Shown piece after piece: positions 35,400-44,948 of a stretch of 64,000 nucleotides of DNA; the first letter of the stretch is position 1; the number at the start of each line of letters is the position of its first letter. The notes below the pieces were generated by a model. That model was not told the origin of the DNA. It worked only from the letters and a program-made list of their open reading frames with translations, and did not search any database. Source of the stretch: UBA8389 sp035719105 (GTDB lineage Bacteria > Bacteroidota > Bacteroidia > Bacteroidales > UBA1402); assembly GCA_035719105.1 (NCBI GenBank), contig DASTGN010000004.1, positions 248,001 to 312,000 on the forward strand, in the 5' to 3' direction. The position numbers and the translations under genes are program-made.

Positions 35400-38300
35400 A
35401 TGAAAACGAAATCAACATTCTTTCTGTTCTTATTTGTAGTGCTGAGCATAAGCTTAAGAATTCAGGCAGCTGGCCTACTTTCTTTTCCCGGAGCAGAAGG
35501 TTTTGGGCGTTTTGCAGTGGGGGGACGGGGAGGTTCCATTTATCATGTGACCAATTTGAACGATTCGGGTACTGGCTCTTTTCGCGATGCTATCAGTGTA
35601 CCAAATCGAATCGTCGTTTTTGATGTTTCCGGTGTCATCAAAGTTGCTGTCGGAAATCCTTTGATTTTTCAAAACAACCTGACTATCCTTGGACAAACTG
35701 CACCTGGCATGGGGATTCAGATTTATGGTGAACGCGTATCCTTTTCTGGTGCCGATAACATCATTGTCCGTTACTTGCGCATTCGAATGGGCATCGGAGG
35801 AACAAGTGGTAAAGATGCAGCTGGTGTCGCGAACGGTTCGAACATGATGTTTGACCACCTGTCCGTGCTTTGGGGCAGAGACGAATGCTTTTCAGTCAAC
35901 TGGGATGGTAAAGGAACGGAACCTGCCAATATCACGATTCAGAATTCCATCATTGGTCAAGGTTTACAGACTCATTCTTGTGGCGGTTTGATCCAGACAA
36001 ACGGTGGCGTTACGTTGTACCGAAACCTCTATATTGAAAACAAAACCCGTAATCCAAAGGTCAAAGGGCTGAACCAATACATCAACAACGTTGTCTATAA
36101 CTGGGGAAACGGTGGTTGTTACATCATGGGGGACACCGAAGCCAATTCCTGGGCAGATATCCAAAACAACTATTTCATCAATGGGCCTTGGGATGGTGCC
36201 ACCTCAGCGTTTTCACGTGGAACACCAACTTTCACGGTATACGGAAAGGGAAACTTTTTGGATGCAAATCTCAATGGATCCTTGGATGGAACGTTGATGA
36301 CTCCTGACCAATATTCAGGAAGCACGCCGATAACCGATTTCAATACCTGGGACAATTCTACCACCCGTCCGCAAGCACATCCAGTGGTTCTTGGAATGAA
36401 GACTGCCAAAGATGCTCTAACGTGGATCATCGATAGCGTGGGGCCTTCACTTCCTGCGCGCGATGATGTTGACAAATACATCATCGATGAAGTGAAAACA
36501 TATGGTGGCGGAACTTCTGGCGGTATTACGTCGGAACGTACATTGCCTCACGGGGGAACAGGTGTTTTGTACGGTGGATACAAGCCAACCGACACGGATG
36601 GAGATGCTATTCCGGATGCATGGGAAACGGCGAACGGGTTAAATCCCACCGACGCAAGCGATGCTGCTGCGATTGCTACCAATGGTTATTCCAATATAGA
36701 GAACTATTCTTTTACGATCGGATCGGCATATCCCTATATAAAATCGCCCTCTGGTCTTACATCAACCGCCCAGTCTACCTCCACCATTCAGTTGAAATGG
36801 ACTGACAATTCTTCCGATGAAACGGGCTTTTTTATTGAAAGTTCCACCAACGGAACCACTTTTTCTGTTATTGCTACTGTGGATGCCAACACCACAACGT
36901 ATGTGAACACCGGCCTTTCGCAGGTGACCAAATATTATTATAGGGTGAGTGCTTTCAATACGACGTTGAATTCTCCATATAGCGCTGTTTACAGTACATC
37001 TACATGGGGAGATCCGACCATACCAGTGGCTTGTAGCAATCCTTCTCCAGCTGATGCAGGGTCTTATGGTAATGCGAATCCTCTGAAACTGACTTGGTCC
37101 AATGCGACTACACCTTATGGAGGAACCCTCTATTACTTTGTCTATATGGGACCAACTGCCGATAGTTTGCAGTTAGTGGCGGACAGCATTACTACACCTT
37201 TTTTTACGTATGGAATGGTTCCAGCTGGAAAACATTATGTTTGGCGTGTGGATACTCGAAATACGATGGGTCGTACTAATGGAAATGTCTGGTCCTTTGA
37301 AACCATCATTGGAGGACAGCTTTTTTCGACCGATTTCAGGACTAATCCAGCTGCATTTTATACTTCTTACGGCTCAACGGGAGCCACAACCAACATTATC
37401 AATGCTTCTAATACAACCAAAACGGTCGGTGGAATGACTTTTGGTTCCGGATCGAATTCCATCCGAATTGTTTATATTCCTCAAGGAAATCCCACTTCGA
37501 CAACCTCAGAATACGGCCCCTTCACTGCTGCAGACAGCGGTTCCACAACAGGTTGTGTTCAATTTTACACGCCTTCTTCCGGTGGATATTTAAAATTTCC
37601 AGAAGTACAAGGTCCCTGTGTGCTGACTCTATGGGCCGGTAACCCAAGCACTTCTTCGTTGACATTCAACCTGAACAGCATTATTGGTGGAGTGGAAACG
37701 AGGGCTACCAGCTTCAATCTGGCTGCTGCCAAACGTGCTTTTAAACTTCAGTACACGTATTTGGGAACCGATAAAATCATTTTCAAAGTCGATGCCAACG
37801 CTAAAAAATTTAATCTAAACGATGCTTTGATCGAGTCTTTCGTTCCCCTCGTGTCTGAGGATCCAATAGCAATTACCTCCTTCCCGGACACGTCAAACAT
37901 CAATTACATGGATGGTCCATTGACACTGAATTTTAATCAAACCATTCGATACAATGGCGGAATCCTGATAAATGGTGATCAGTTCGAACAGGTCTCTGCA
38001 ACTGGTGGAGGAACTTCCATCCAAGTGAATTACACGGGTTTGGACGCCAACACAGAGTACATCCTTCAGTTCCCCGAAGGTTCCATCACCGATTTTTACA
38101 ATACGAAATCCTTTACCAATGAATTTTCCTTTAGAACGTCTGATTTCTTACCTTCCAAAATCACAGGTGATACACATTTTGGAAAGGCTGCAATATCGTT
38201 ACCACTAACCTTTAAGCCGTTTAATGTGGTTTCACCATTTACGACAGTAGGAAGTCTGACTCAAACTTCTACTGGCGATTTCCCGCATTGGATTACTGCT

Positions 38301-38864
38301 GCTGGCGGAATCACAGCAGATTCGGTGTTGATGACATCGACTTCTGATAAAATGATGTGTTATTTCAACGATCAAGCCAAAAAATTGCGAATTAAAGCGA
38401 ACATGATCGGAACCGGAACAGTTACTTTGAAAGTTCAAGAATCCAGGAATCCCGACGGAACGCCGGGTTGGAGAACCATTCGTCAATTGACCCAAGCCAA
38501 TTTCCCCTTGGATATGGAATTTTATCTGAATCCGCTATCGCAGTTTGTAAAGATTGTGCCGGTGAGTATTTCGGGCACGATGGTTGTAAAGGAAATACAA
38601 CTGACCGATGCCATTGGGACCTATACGGGGCTATCGGAAAAGATCACCGATCTAGGAGTCCGTACTGTTTCTGCATCTGGACGGCTTTCCTTGCGCGGAC
38701 TTTCATCGGGCATGGAATTGCAAGTTTATGATGCAATGGGCCGAACGATCCTTTTAAAAACCGCTCAAGGGGAAAGTCAGGATCTAGAACTTCAACGTGG
38801 TTTTTATATCTTGAAAATAAAAGAGGGGCACTCCTTGCAAAACCTGAAGGCGTACGTACTATAA
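35400..38864 (+). CDS. Secreted multidomain pectate-lyase-like protein (PL1 type) with type IX sorting domain
   Basis: This 1154-residue protein has a signal peptide (about 1-24). A PL1/pectate-lyase-like right-handed beta-helix domain follows, about residues 25-370 (FPGAEGFGRFAVGGRGG, NDSGTGSFRDAI, RYLRIRMG). A calcium-binding-like DTDGDAIPDAWE loop is near 398, and a fibronectin type III domain covers about 449-535. A second FN3-like domain (535-635), a jelly-roll-like region (637-815) and an SbsA-like Ig domain (about 817-910) come next. The last 70 or so residues form a type A sorting domain, so it is probably exported by the type IX system. No SusC/SusD pair or other pectinase genes are adjacent. 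The substrate is probably pectin but unproven. Confidence 0.85.
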   Translation: MKTKSTFFLFLFVVLSISLRIQAAGLLSFPGAEGFGRFAVGGRGGSIYHVTNLNDSGTGSFRDAISVPNRIVVFDVSGVIKVAVGNPLIFQNNLTILGQTAPGMGIQIYGERVSFSGADNIIVRYLRIRMGIGGTSGKDAAGVANGSNMMFDHLSVLWGRDECFSVNWDGKGTEPANITIQNSIIGQGLQTHSCGGLIQTNGGVTLYRNLYIENKTRNPKVKGLNQYINNVVYNWGNGGCYIMGDTEANSWADIQNNYFINGPWDGATSAFSRGTPTFTVYGKGNFLDANLNGSLDGTLMTPDQYSGSTPITDFNTWDNSTTRPQAHPVVLGMKTAKDALTWIIDSVGPSLPARDDVDKYIIDEVKTYGGGTSGGITSERTLPHGGTGVLYGGYKPTDTDGDAIPDAWETANGLNPTDASDAAAIATNGYSNIENYSFTIGSAYPYIKSPSGLTSTAQSTSTIQLKWTDNSSDETGFFIESSTNGTTFSVIATVDANTTTYVNTGLSQVTKYYYRVSAFNTTLNSPYSAVYSTSTWGDPTIPVACSNPSPADAGSYGNANPLKLTWSNATTPYGGTLYYFVYMGPTADSLQLVADSITTPFFTYGMVPAGKHYVWRVDTRNTMGRTNGNVWSFETIIGGQLFSTDFRTNPAAFYTSYGSTGATTNIINASNTTKTVGGMTFGSGSNSIRIVYIPQGNPTSTTSEYGPFTAADSGSTTGCVQFYTPSSGGYLKFPEVQGPCVLTLWAGNPSTSSLTFNLNSIIGGVETRATSFNLAAAKRAFKLQYTYLGTDKIIFKVDANAKKFNLNDALIESFVPLVSEDPIAITSFPDTSNINYMDGPLTLNFNQTIRYNGGILINGDQFEQVSATGGGTSIQVNYTGLDANTEYILQFPEGSITDFYNTKSFTNEFSFRTSDFLPSKITGDTHFGKAAISLPLTFKPFNVVSPFTTVGSLTQTSTGDFPHWITAAGGITADSVLMTSTSDKMMCYFNDQAKKLRIKANMIGTGTVTLKVQESRNPDGTPGWRTIRQLTQANFPLDMEFYLNPLSQFVKIVPVSISGTMVVKEIQLTDAIGTYTGLSEKITDLGVRTVSASGRLSLRGLSSGMELQVYDAMGRTILLKTAQGESQDLELQRGFYILKIKEGHSLQNLKAYVL

Positions 38865-38927
38865 AAAAGTATCCCTAATTGTTTTTAAAGGTATTTGTGT
38901 GTTAAGGGCTGTTCGACAGGGCGGCTC

Positions 38928-39671
38928 TTAGTATTTTATTCCTTTGCCGTTTAGTTCAAGTCGCAACTGGCGCCAATGAGGCAGGTATTTGTCCATGCAG
39001 GCTTTAAACTTCGGCCCATGACCACGTTCCAGCAAATGGCACATTTCATGGACGACAATGTATTCAATGCAGGGGAAAGATTTTTTTGCGAGCTCTACGT
39101 TGAACCAGATCCGATGATCTACCACATTGCAAGTGCCCCAACGCGTTTTCATGCGTTTCAATTGAAAAGATTTAACCTGAACGTCCATAATCGGTTCCCA
39201 TTCACGAATAAGCGCCTCCAAGCGTTTTTTTAGTTCTATTCGGTACCACGTGTCCAGCACGCCTGGGACGACAGCCTTGGTTGCGCCTAGCTTCAAATAA
39301 ACGGAAATTTTACCCTCTGCATCCATCAGAACTCTTGGAGCAATTGGATGATGGATGATTTCAACCGGATGGGTTGTGCCTAAAAAAGGAATGGAACTAA
39401 AATCGGATGGTTCAGACTCTTTTATCTTTTCGATTCGTTCAAGGTGCTTTCGGATCCAATCCGTTCTGTCTTTCAGGAATATAAGGGCTTCGCTGTCACT
39501 GACGTGATGGGGTAGGGAAAGTCTGACTTCGCCTTCCGAAGTGACAGTCAACCTTAGGCTGCGCATGTCTTTCCGGTGGAGTTGGACCACCAGATCCTCC
39601 ACGATGAGCTCACTTTTGTGAACGCTCGATTTCGCGGAGATTTTCGAGTTTCTTTTTTGCCAGAAATCCAT
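38928..39671 (-). CDS. YgjP-like (DUF45/M48-type) metallopeptidase
   Basis: This protein of up to 247 residues matches the YgjP-like metallopeptidase domain. The zinc motif is HEMCH in IVVHEMCHLLERGHGPKF, with a third-ligand region around the second HGP. The preceding KRMKTRWGTCNV is the family's characteristic W-G segment. The substrate is unknown. The frame starts at 39671 inside the end of the ABC-F gene (62-bp overlap). A GTG at 39623 or the ATG at 39566 are alternatives; the beta-strand HRKDMRSLRLTV is expected to be included, so I keep a long start with low certainty. Confidence 0.85.
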   Translation of the reverse strand: MDFWQKRNSKISAKSSVHKSELIVEDLVVQLHRKDMRSLRLTVTSEGEVRLSLPHHVSDSEALIFLKDRTDWIRKHLERIEKIKESEPSDFSSIPFLGTTHPVEIIHHPIAPRVLMDAEGKISVYLKLGATKAVVPGVLDTWYRIELKKRLEALIREWEPIMDVQVKSFQLKRMKTRWGTCNVVDHRIWFNVELAKKSFPCIEYIVVHEMCHLLERGHGPKFKACMDKYLPHWRQLRLELNGKGIKY

Positions 39672-41250
39672 AAATGTCTTCTAAATGCTCTGTCACCTTT
39701 TGCTGGCCAAATTCATAAACTTTGCCCACCAGCCCGTCTAAAAAGTCACGATCATGCGAAACCACGATAAGCGTCCCGTCAAATTCCAACAAAGCCTGTT
39801 TCAGAATATCCTTTGTCTTCATGTCCAGATGATTCGTCGGTTCGTCCAAGATAAGCAGGTTGACAGGTTCCAGTAAAAGTTTGATCATGGCCAACCTGGT
39901 TCGTTCACCTCCTGATAGAACCTTCACCTTTTTGGTGGATGATTCGCCTCCGAACATGAAAGCCCCCAGTATGTCCTTGATTTTGGTTCGAATGTCTCCG
40001 ACAGCTACCACATCGATGGTTTCAAACACCGTTCGGTCTTCGTCCAAAAGCGATGCCTGATTTTGTGCAAAGTAACCAATTTTTACGTTGTGACCAAGCG
40101 TGAGTGAGCCATCGTATGGGATTTCACTCATAATGCATTTTACCAGAGTGGATTTGCCTTCGCCGTTTCGACCTACAAAAGCAATTTTTTCACCGCGTTC
40201 GAGGGTGAAATTGGCATTTTTGAAAATGACTTTGTCTCCCCAAGATTTGCTGACGCTTTCTGCGATGACAGGATATGCTCCAGAACGGGGAGAGGGTGGG
40301 AAGCGTAAGCGAAGGGCAGAGGTGTCTTCTTCATCCACCTCTATTCGGTCTAACTTATCCAACATCTTTACCCGCGATTGTACCTGTAAGGTTTTGGAAT
40401 AGGTCCCTTTAAAACGTTCGATGAAATCTGTCGTGTCCGCTATGAATTTTTGTTGCTCGTCGAACTGTTTCTGCTGTTGTTCCCTGCGTTCGCGTCGGAG
40501 TTCCAAATAATGGGAGTATTTGGCTTTGTAATCGTAGATTCGGCCCATGGTTACTTCAATGGTACGAGTGGTGATGTTGTCTACAAAAGCTCGGTCGTGC
40601 GAAATGACGACGACCGCTTTTCCACTGTTGATTAGGAAATCTTCAAACCATTGGATGGAATCGATGTCCAAGTGATTGGTCGGCTCATCTAGTAAAAGGA
40701 CATCCGGATTTTGAAGCAACAGCTTGGCTAATTCGATGCGCATGCGCCAACCTCCGCTGAACTCTTTGGTAGGACGTTCGAAATCGGAACGTTCGAAACC
40801 AAGGCCGATCAGCATTTTTTCGATTTCACCGTCGTAATTGATTTCCTCGATGCTGTAGAACTGTTCACTCAAAGTAGAAACACGTTCAATCAGAGCCATA
40901 TATTCGTCCGATTCGTAATCAGTCCGAGTTTCGAGCTGATGGTTGATGTCATTAATTTCTGCCTCTTGAGAATGGATATTTGAAAAAGCTTGAGCAGTTT
41001 CTTCGAAAACGGTACGATGGTCTTCGGTCATCAAATGTTGAGGCAAATAGGCTACCACCGTATCTTTTGGGATGGAAACTTTACCACGACTGGGCTCGCG
41101 CAAACCGGACAAAAGCTTAAGCAGAGTCGATTTGCCTGCTCCATTTTTGCCCATCAATGCGATGCGGTCTTTTTCATTGATGACGAACGAAACATCTTTA
41201 AAAAGTGTTGTTCCGTTAAATTCGACACAAAGGCCTTCTACTGAAATCAT
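39610..41250 (-). CDS. ABC-F family ATPase
   Basis: This 546-residue soluble protein has two ABC ATPase domains and no membrane segments. Domain 1 has Walker A GKNGAGKST, signature FSGGWRMRIELAKLL and LLLDEPTNHLD. Domain 2 has GRNGEGKST, LSGGERTRLAMIKLL and LILDEPTNHLD. Between them lies the charged linker (about residues 240-310) typical of ribosome-bound ABC-F factors. Such proteins act on the ribosomal E-site as translation factors. Nothing shows it to be an antibiotic-resistance type. It overlaps the start of the YgjP-like gene downstream. Confidence 0.93.
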   Translation of the reverse strand: MISVEGLCVEFNGTTLFKDVSFVINEKDRIALMGKNGAGKSTLLKLLSGLREPSRGKVSIPKDTVVAYLPQHLMTEDHRTVFEETAQAFSNIHSQEAEINDINHQLETRTDYESDEYMALIERVSTLSEQFYSIEEINYDGEIEKMLIGLGFERSDFERPTKEFSGGWRMRIELAKLLLQNPDVLLLDEPTNHLDIDSIQWFEDFLINSGKAVVVISHDRAFVDNITTRTIEVTMGRIYDYKAKYSHYLELRRERREQQQKQFDEQQKFIADTTDFIERFKGTYSKTLQVQSRVKMLDKLDRIEVDEEDTSALRLRFPPSPRSGAYPVIAESVSKSWGDKVIFKNANFTLERGEKIAFVGRNGEGKSTLVKCIMSEIPYDGSLTLGHNVKIGYFAQNQASLLDEDRTVFETIDVVAVGDIRTKIKDILGAFMFGGESSTKKVKVLSGGERTRLAMIKLLLEPVNLLILDEPTNHLDMKTKDILKQALLEFDGTLIVVSHDRDFLDGLVGKVYEFGQQKVTEHLEDIYGFLAKKKLENLREIERSQK

Positions 41251-41273
41251 AAGGGGTCAACGAGTATTAAAAA

Positions 41274-41301
41274 AAGCACTCGGGATTGCTCCAAAGTGCT
41301 T
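41274..41301 (-). terminator. Terminator of the DEAD-box helicase gene
   Basis: AAGCACT (41274-41280) pairs with AGTGCTT (41295-41301), with an inner GGA/TCC pair. On the minus strand the hairpin is followed by seven T residues. It begins 27 bp after the helicase stop. Confidence 0.7.
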
Positions 41302-41327
41302 ATTGTTTGTGAAACTATTCGGATAGT

Positions 41328-43295
41328 TTAGTATCTTTTTTTCTTGAAACCGTCTTTGTTCTTATTGCCGGTGTACCCCTTGTCTTTACCAGGATAACTC
41401 GGCTTGGCTCCACCATCCCGTTTGGGTGCGCCATAGGAACTGCCTTCTGTGCGTGGTTTGTAGCCACCTTCGGTTCTGGGCTTGTAACCGCCTTCTGAAC
41501 GGGGTTTATAACCGCCTTCGGAGCTGCGACCCTTGTAATTGCCACCTTTGTAGCCCCCTTCGCTTCTTCCGCTGCTGCGGAAATTACTGCCTCCGTCATC
41601 ACGGCGACCTTTATAACCACCACCTCGACGGCCATCGTTTTCGGCACGGTCTTTGGTACCACGAGCAATTTGTTCTTCGGTAGCAAATTCAACCTTGACA
41701 TTGCGCCCCAAGAAATCCAGTTCGCGTAATGCGGCAACCACCTTTTTGGATGATTGTTCTTCTACATCGAACAAGGAATAACGGGTAAAGAAGTCGATTC
41801 TGCCAATTTGAACGCGGCCTTCCACATAGTCGTTGATAAGGTCCATCAGATTCTTAGGAGTGATGCCATCCATTTTACCAAGACCAATGAAAAGCTTGGT
41901 ATAACCGGCTTCAGGCCCTAAGCCTACTTTTTCACCACCTTCTCTACGGTCTTTTTTGGAATCGCCGTCGACGGTATGAATGTCGTTCGCATCTTGATAA
42001 TAATTGATCAAACGGTTAAGTTCCAGAGATACGACCCGTTTGATAAGATCTTCTTTTTCCAACCATTCGAGTTTGCGGTAAACTGCCGGAAGCAAAGCTT
42101 CGATTTCCGTGTCGTTAACTTGCACTTTTTCAACTTGGTCCATAAAATGGAACACTTGCTTTTCGCAGATTTCCTTACCCGTAGGCATTTGAGCTGCTAT
42201 AAAAGTTTTGTTGATCTTGCGTTCTATATCGCGAATCTTGCCTTTTTCTTTAATGTGAACGATGGAAATGGAAACCCCAGTTTTGCCAGCGCGGCCGGTA
42301 CGACCACTACGGTGGGTATATGATTCGATTTCATCGGGCAAACTGTAATTGATGACGTGTGTCAAATCGTTCACGTCCAAACCGCGTGCTGCCACGTCGG
42401 TAGCAACCAACAACTGGATATTGCGTGAACGAAACTTGTTCATCACGTAGTCGCGTTGTTGTTGAGACAAATCACCGTGAAGGGAGTCGGCATTGTAGCC
42501 ATCTTGAATCAACTTGTCAGCGATTTCCTGTGTATCCTTACGGGTTCTGCAGAAAACGATACCGTAAATATTGGGGTAAAAGTCAGCAATGCGTTTGAGT
42601 GCCAAATATTTATCTTTGGCATGGACCATGTAATAAATGTGTTTTACATTGGCTGTACTTTCGTTTTTGTTCCCGATGGTGATTTCACGGGGATTGCGCA
42701 TGTATTTTTTGGTGATGCGGGCAATTTCGGCCGGCATGGTTGCAGAGAAAAGCAAAGTGTTGCGTTCAACAGGCACCTCGGCCAAAATGGCATCGATGCT
42801 TTCAGTGAAGCCCATGTTCAACATTTCGTCTGCTTCGTCCATGATGACGTTGATAATACCCGACAAATCCACGCAACGGCGATTCATCAAGTCTAATAAA
42901 CGGCCTGGTGTGGCAACAACAATGTGTACGCCCTTCTTGAGGGTTTTAATCTGGCTTTCAATACTGGAACCACCATAGACGGGCAAAACTTTAAGCTCGT
43001 CAATGTATTTTGAATAATCGTTAAGGTCGTCTGCAATCTGCAGGCAAAGCTCACGGGTAGGGCACAAAACCAGTGCTTGTGGTTGATGTACGGAAAGATT
43101 GATCTTTTGGATAATGGGTAAACCGAAGGCGGCTGTCTTACCGGTTCCGGTCTGTGCAAGTGCAATAACGTCGTTTTCTTCGCCCAAAAGGAATGGAATA
43201 ACTTCTTCCTGTACAGGCATGGGTTGTTCATAACCCATTTCGGAAATCGCTTTCAGGATAGCGGGCGCGATTCCCAATTCTTCAAATGTCTTCAT
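41328..43295 (-). CDS. DEAD-box RNA helicase (DeaD/CsdA type)
   Basis: This 655-residue RNA helicase probably acts in ribosome assembly and RNA turnover, especially in the cold. The core (about residues 1-370) has the Q motif FEELGIAPAILKAI, motif I AQTGTGKTAAF, motif II DEADEML, motif III SAT and motif VI HRSGRTGRAGKTG. A DbpA-like RNA-binding domain follows (about 470-545). The tail (about 555-655) is rich in Arg, Gly, Tyr and Lys, with tandem 8-residue repeats. The short 5' leader can fold into a stem-loop at 43311-43328. Confidence 0.94.
   Translation of the reverse strand: MKTFEELGIAPAILKAISEMGYEQPMPVQEEVIPFLLGEENDVIALAQTGTGKTAAFGLPIIQKINLSVHQPQALVLCPTRELCLQIADDLNDYSKYIDELKVLPVYGGSSIESQIKTLKKGVHIVVATPGRLLDLMNRRCVDLSGIINVIMDEADEMLNMGFTESIDAILAEVPVERNTLLFSATMPAEIARITKKYMRNPREITIGNKNESTANVKHIYYMVHAKDKYLALKRIADFYPNIYGIVFCRTRKDTQEIADKLIQDGYNADSLHGDLSQQQRDYVMNKFRSRNIQLLVATDVAARGLDVNDLTHVINYSLPDEIESYTHRSGRTGRAGKTGVSISIVHIKEKGKIRDIERKINKTFIAAQMPTGKEICEKQVFHFMDQVEKVQVNDTEIEALLPAVYRKLEWLEKEDLIKRVVSLELNRLINYYQDANDIHTVDGDSKKDRREGGEKVGLGPEAGYTKLFIGLGKMDGITPKNLMDLINDYVEGRVQIGRIDFFTRYSLFDVEEQSSKKVVAALRELDFLGRNVKVEFATEEQIARGTKDRAENDGRRGGGYKGRRDDGGSNFRSSGRSEGGYKGGNYKGRSSEGGYKPRSEGGYKPRTEGGYKPRTEGSSYGAPKRDGGAKPSYPGKDKGYTGNKNKDGFKKKRY
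41442..41513 (-). repeat. Three tandem 24-bp coding repeats (GYKPR[S/T]EG)
   Basis: Residues 595-618 of the helicase are three copies of GYKPRSEG/GYKPRTEG. They are part of a disordered RNA-binding-like tail. The codons differ between copies by only a few bases, so repeat number may vary between strains. Confidence 0.8.
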
Positions 43296-43310
43296 TAAAT
43301 TGGTTTAAAT

Positions 43311-43341
43311 GCTGTTATCAGCAACAGCGGGTGCAAAGGTA
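43311..43341 (-). promoter_or_regulatory. Helicase gene -7 element and 5' leader stem-loop
   Basis: The minus strand reads TACCTTTG at 43334-43341. Transcription should start near 43327, which is where the inverted repeat GCTGTT (43311-43316) / AACAGC (43323-43328) begins. The mRNA would open with a 6-bp stem-loop, 15 nt before the ATG. Confidence 0.45.
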
Positions 43342-43372
43342 GGTATATTTTTCAAATAAAAATTCGTTTTGC

Positions 43373-43403
43373 TTGCCTATTCTGTATGAATGCGTTATGT
43401 TTG
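43373..43403 (+). promoter_or_regulatory. Promoter of the PfkB-family kinase gene
   Basis: TTG at 43373-43375 and TATGTTTG at 43396-43403 are 20 bp apart. The ATG follows at 43431. Confidence 0.55.
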
Positions 43404-43430
43404 AATCCGTTTTTATAATGAACATTTTAT

Positions 43431-44354
43431 ATGCGCAAAATCATTGGCATCGGTGAAACTATTTTAGACATCCTTTTCAAAAACGAACAACCGACCAAAG
43501 CCGTTCCTGGTGGATCTGTTTTCAACGGCATGATTACACTGGGTCGTTTGGGTGTTCCTTCCTTGTTCATCAGCGAAACCGGCAACGATAAAGTTGGTCA
43601 GATCATCAAGGATTTTATGTTGGATAGTGGCCTTTCCATCGAATATATCGATACTTTTCCAGATGGAAAATCTCCTGTCTCATTAGCTTTTCTGAATGAG
43701 AACAACGATGCCGAATACTTATTTTATAAAGATTATCCCTCAAATAGGCTGGATACAGGTTATCCCATCATCGAAGCGGACGACATTGTGATTTTTGGAT
43801 CCTTTTATGCCTTAAATCCTGCTCTTAGACCTCGAATGTTGGAACTGCTTCAATTCGCCTCCGATCGTAAGGCCATCATTTATTACGATATTAATTTTCG
43901 TCAATCGCATGCGAACGAAGCAATTAGGCTGACTTCCACTTTTATTGAAAATTTTGAATTTGCTGATATCATTCGTGGTTCAGCTGACGATTTCCAATTT
44001 CTTTATAATTCGGTGGATGTCAACAAGATTTACAAGGATAAAATTCATTACTACTCTCCCTATTTTATTTTTACGGCTGCAGAAAATGGAGTAGAAGTGC
44101 GTGGTATGAATTTCAGTAAACATTACGATGCAAAACCCATTAAAACGGTAAGCACGGTGGGAGCTGGTGATAACTTCAACGCAGGGGTCGTGTTTGGTCT
44201 TTTCCGCTCCGGCATTAAAAGAGCCGATTTACCCAATTTGACAGAAAAGGATTGGGACGGCATCATCCAATGTGGACTAGACTTTGCAGCAGAAGTATGC
44301 CAGTCGTACGACAATTACATTTCAAAAGATTTTGCAGCTGCTTACCGCATCTGA
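43431..44354 (+). CDS. PfkB-family carbohydrate kinase
   Basis: This 307-residue ribokinase-like enzyme phosphorylates a sugar or nucleoside with ATP. The N-terminal substrate region is VPGGSVFNGMITLGRLG. The C-terminal signature is STVGAGDNFNAGVVFG, with the catalytic base at D247. The substrate (fructose, ribose or another sugar) cannot be assigned. It has its own promoter and overlaps the convergent LOG-family gene by 13 bp. Confidence 0.9.
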   Translation: MRKIIGIGETILDILFKNEQPTKAVPGGSVFNGMITLGRLGVPSLFISETGNDKVGQIIKDFMLDSGLSIEYIDTFPDGKSPVSLAFLNENNDAEYLFYKDYPSNRLDTGYPIIEADDIVIFGSFYALNPALRPRMLELLQFASDRKAIIYYDINFRQSHANEAIRLTSTFIENFEFADIIRGSADDFQFLYNSVDVNKIYKDKIHYYSPYFIFTAAENGVEVRGMNFSKHYDAKPIKTVSTVGAGDNFNAGVVFGLFRSGIKRADLPNLTEKDWDGIIQCGLDFAAEVCQSYDNYISKDFAAAYRI

Positions 44355-44932
44355 AATTCGTATCCCAACGGTTGAGCGTCATCGATACGAACCTCTAGCT
44401 TTTCAAGCAATTCAATGCACTGATCGACTGATTCTACGATAAAAAGTGGATTGGGCAGGAAGTCGTGAAGGAATTTTTCTTCGCGAAAGAGGGCTAATTG
44501 TTGCATGAGCGGATTGAAGAAGCCATTGATGTTCAGCAAAATAATCCGCTTATTGTGAAATCCCAAATTATAAGAGGACCATGCATCGAACAATTCATCC
44601 ATGGTTCCAACGCCACCAGGGAAGGCAATCAGAATGTCACAAAGTTGTTTAATAACATCTTTTCGCTCGCTTAAATCCCTGACAATTATTTTTCGATCGG
44701 TGTAATTACTGAACCAGCCTCTATTTGAGAAATCCTCCGGAATGACGCCAACACTTTCACCGCCATTTTCACGGACTGTTTTTGAGAAAACTTCCATCAA
44801 ACCCTGATTTGAACCGCCGGTTACCAGTGTCTTTTTGTTCTTACCCAACCAAAGACCTAGTTTGACTGCTTCGTGACGAAAAAGTGGCTGAATGTGGGCA
44901 CTGGCCGAGCAATAGATTCCAATCGTTTGCAT
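44342..44932 (-). CDS. LOG-family nucleoside 5'-monophosphate phosphoribohydrolase
   Basis: This 196-residue protein belongs to the LOG (TIGR00730, 'lysine decarboxylase-like') family. The family cleaves N6-modified or ordinary AMP to base and ribose 5-phosphate. The signature PGGVGTMDELFDAWS is present, as are GIYCSAS at the start and VTGGSNQGLMEVFS. The older lysine-decarboxylase label is misleading. It shares a 72-bp divergent region with the M16 peptidase gene. Confidence 0.9.
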   Translation of the reverse strand: MQTIGIYCSASAHIQPLFRHEAVKLGLWLGKNKKTLVTGGSNQGLMEVFSKTVRENGGESVGVIPEDFSNRGWFSNYTDRKIIVRDLSERKDVIKQLCDILIAFPGGVGTMDELFDAWSSYNLGFHNKRIILLNINGFFNPLMQQLALFREEKFLHDFLPNPLFIVESVDQCIELLEKLEVRIDDAQPLGYEFQMR

Positions 44933-44948
44933 CTCTTAATTTTTGACG

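Noticed and set aside
36209..36224. Second parS-like sequence, GTTTTCACGTGGAACA
   Set aside because: It matches 14 of 16 positions but loses the first two symmetric bases and lies inside the pectate lyase coding sequence. It is probably chance; ParB ChIP would decide.
38928..39671. Possible toxin-antitoxin or defence pair of the YgjP-like protease with the ABC-F ATPase
   Set aside because: Both families are common housekeeping types, and the 62-bp overlap depends on an uncertain start codon. Nothing else points to defence.
44342..44932. Lysine decarboxylase
   Set aside because: The PGGxGTxxE motif defines the LOG nucleotide phosphoribohydrolase family. The decarboxylase name is a historical mis-annotation.
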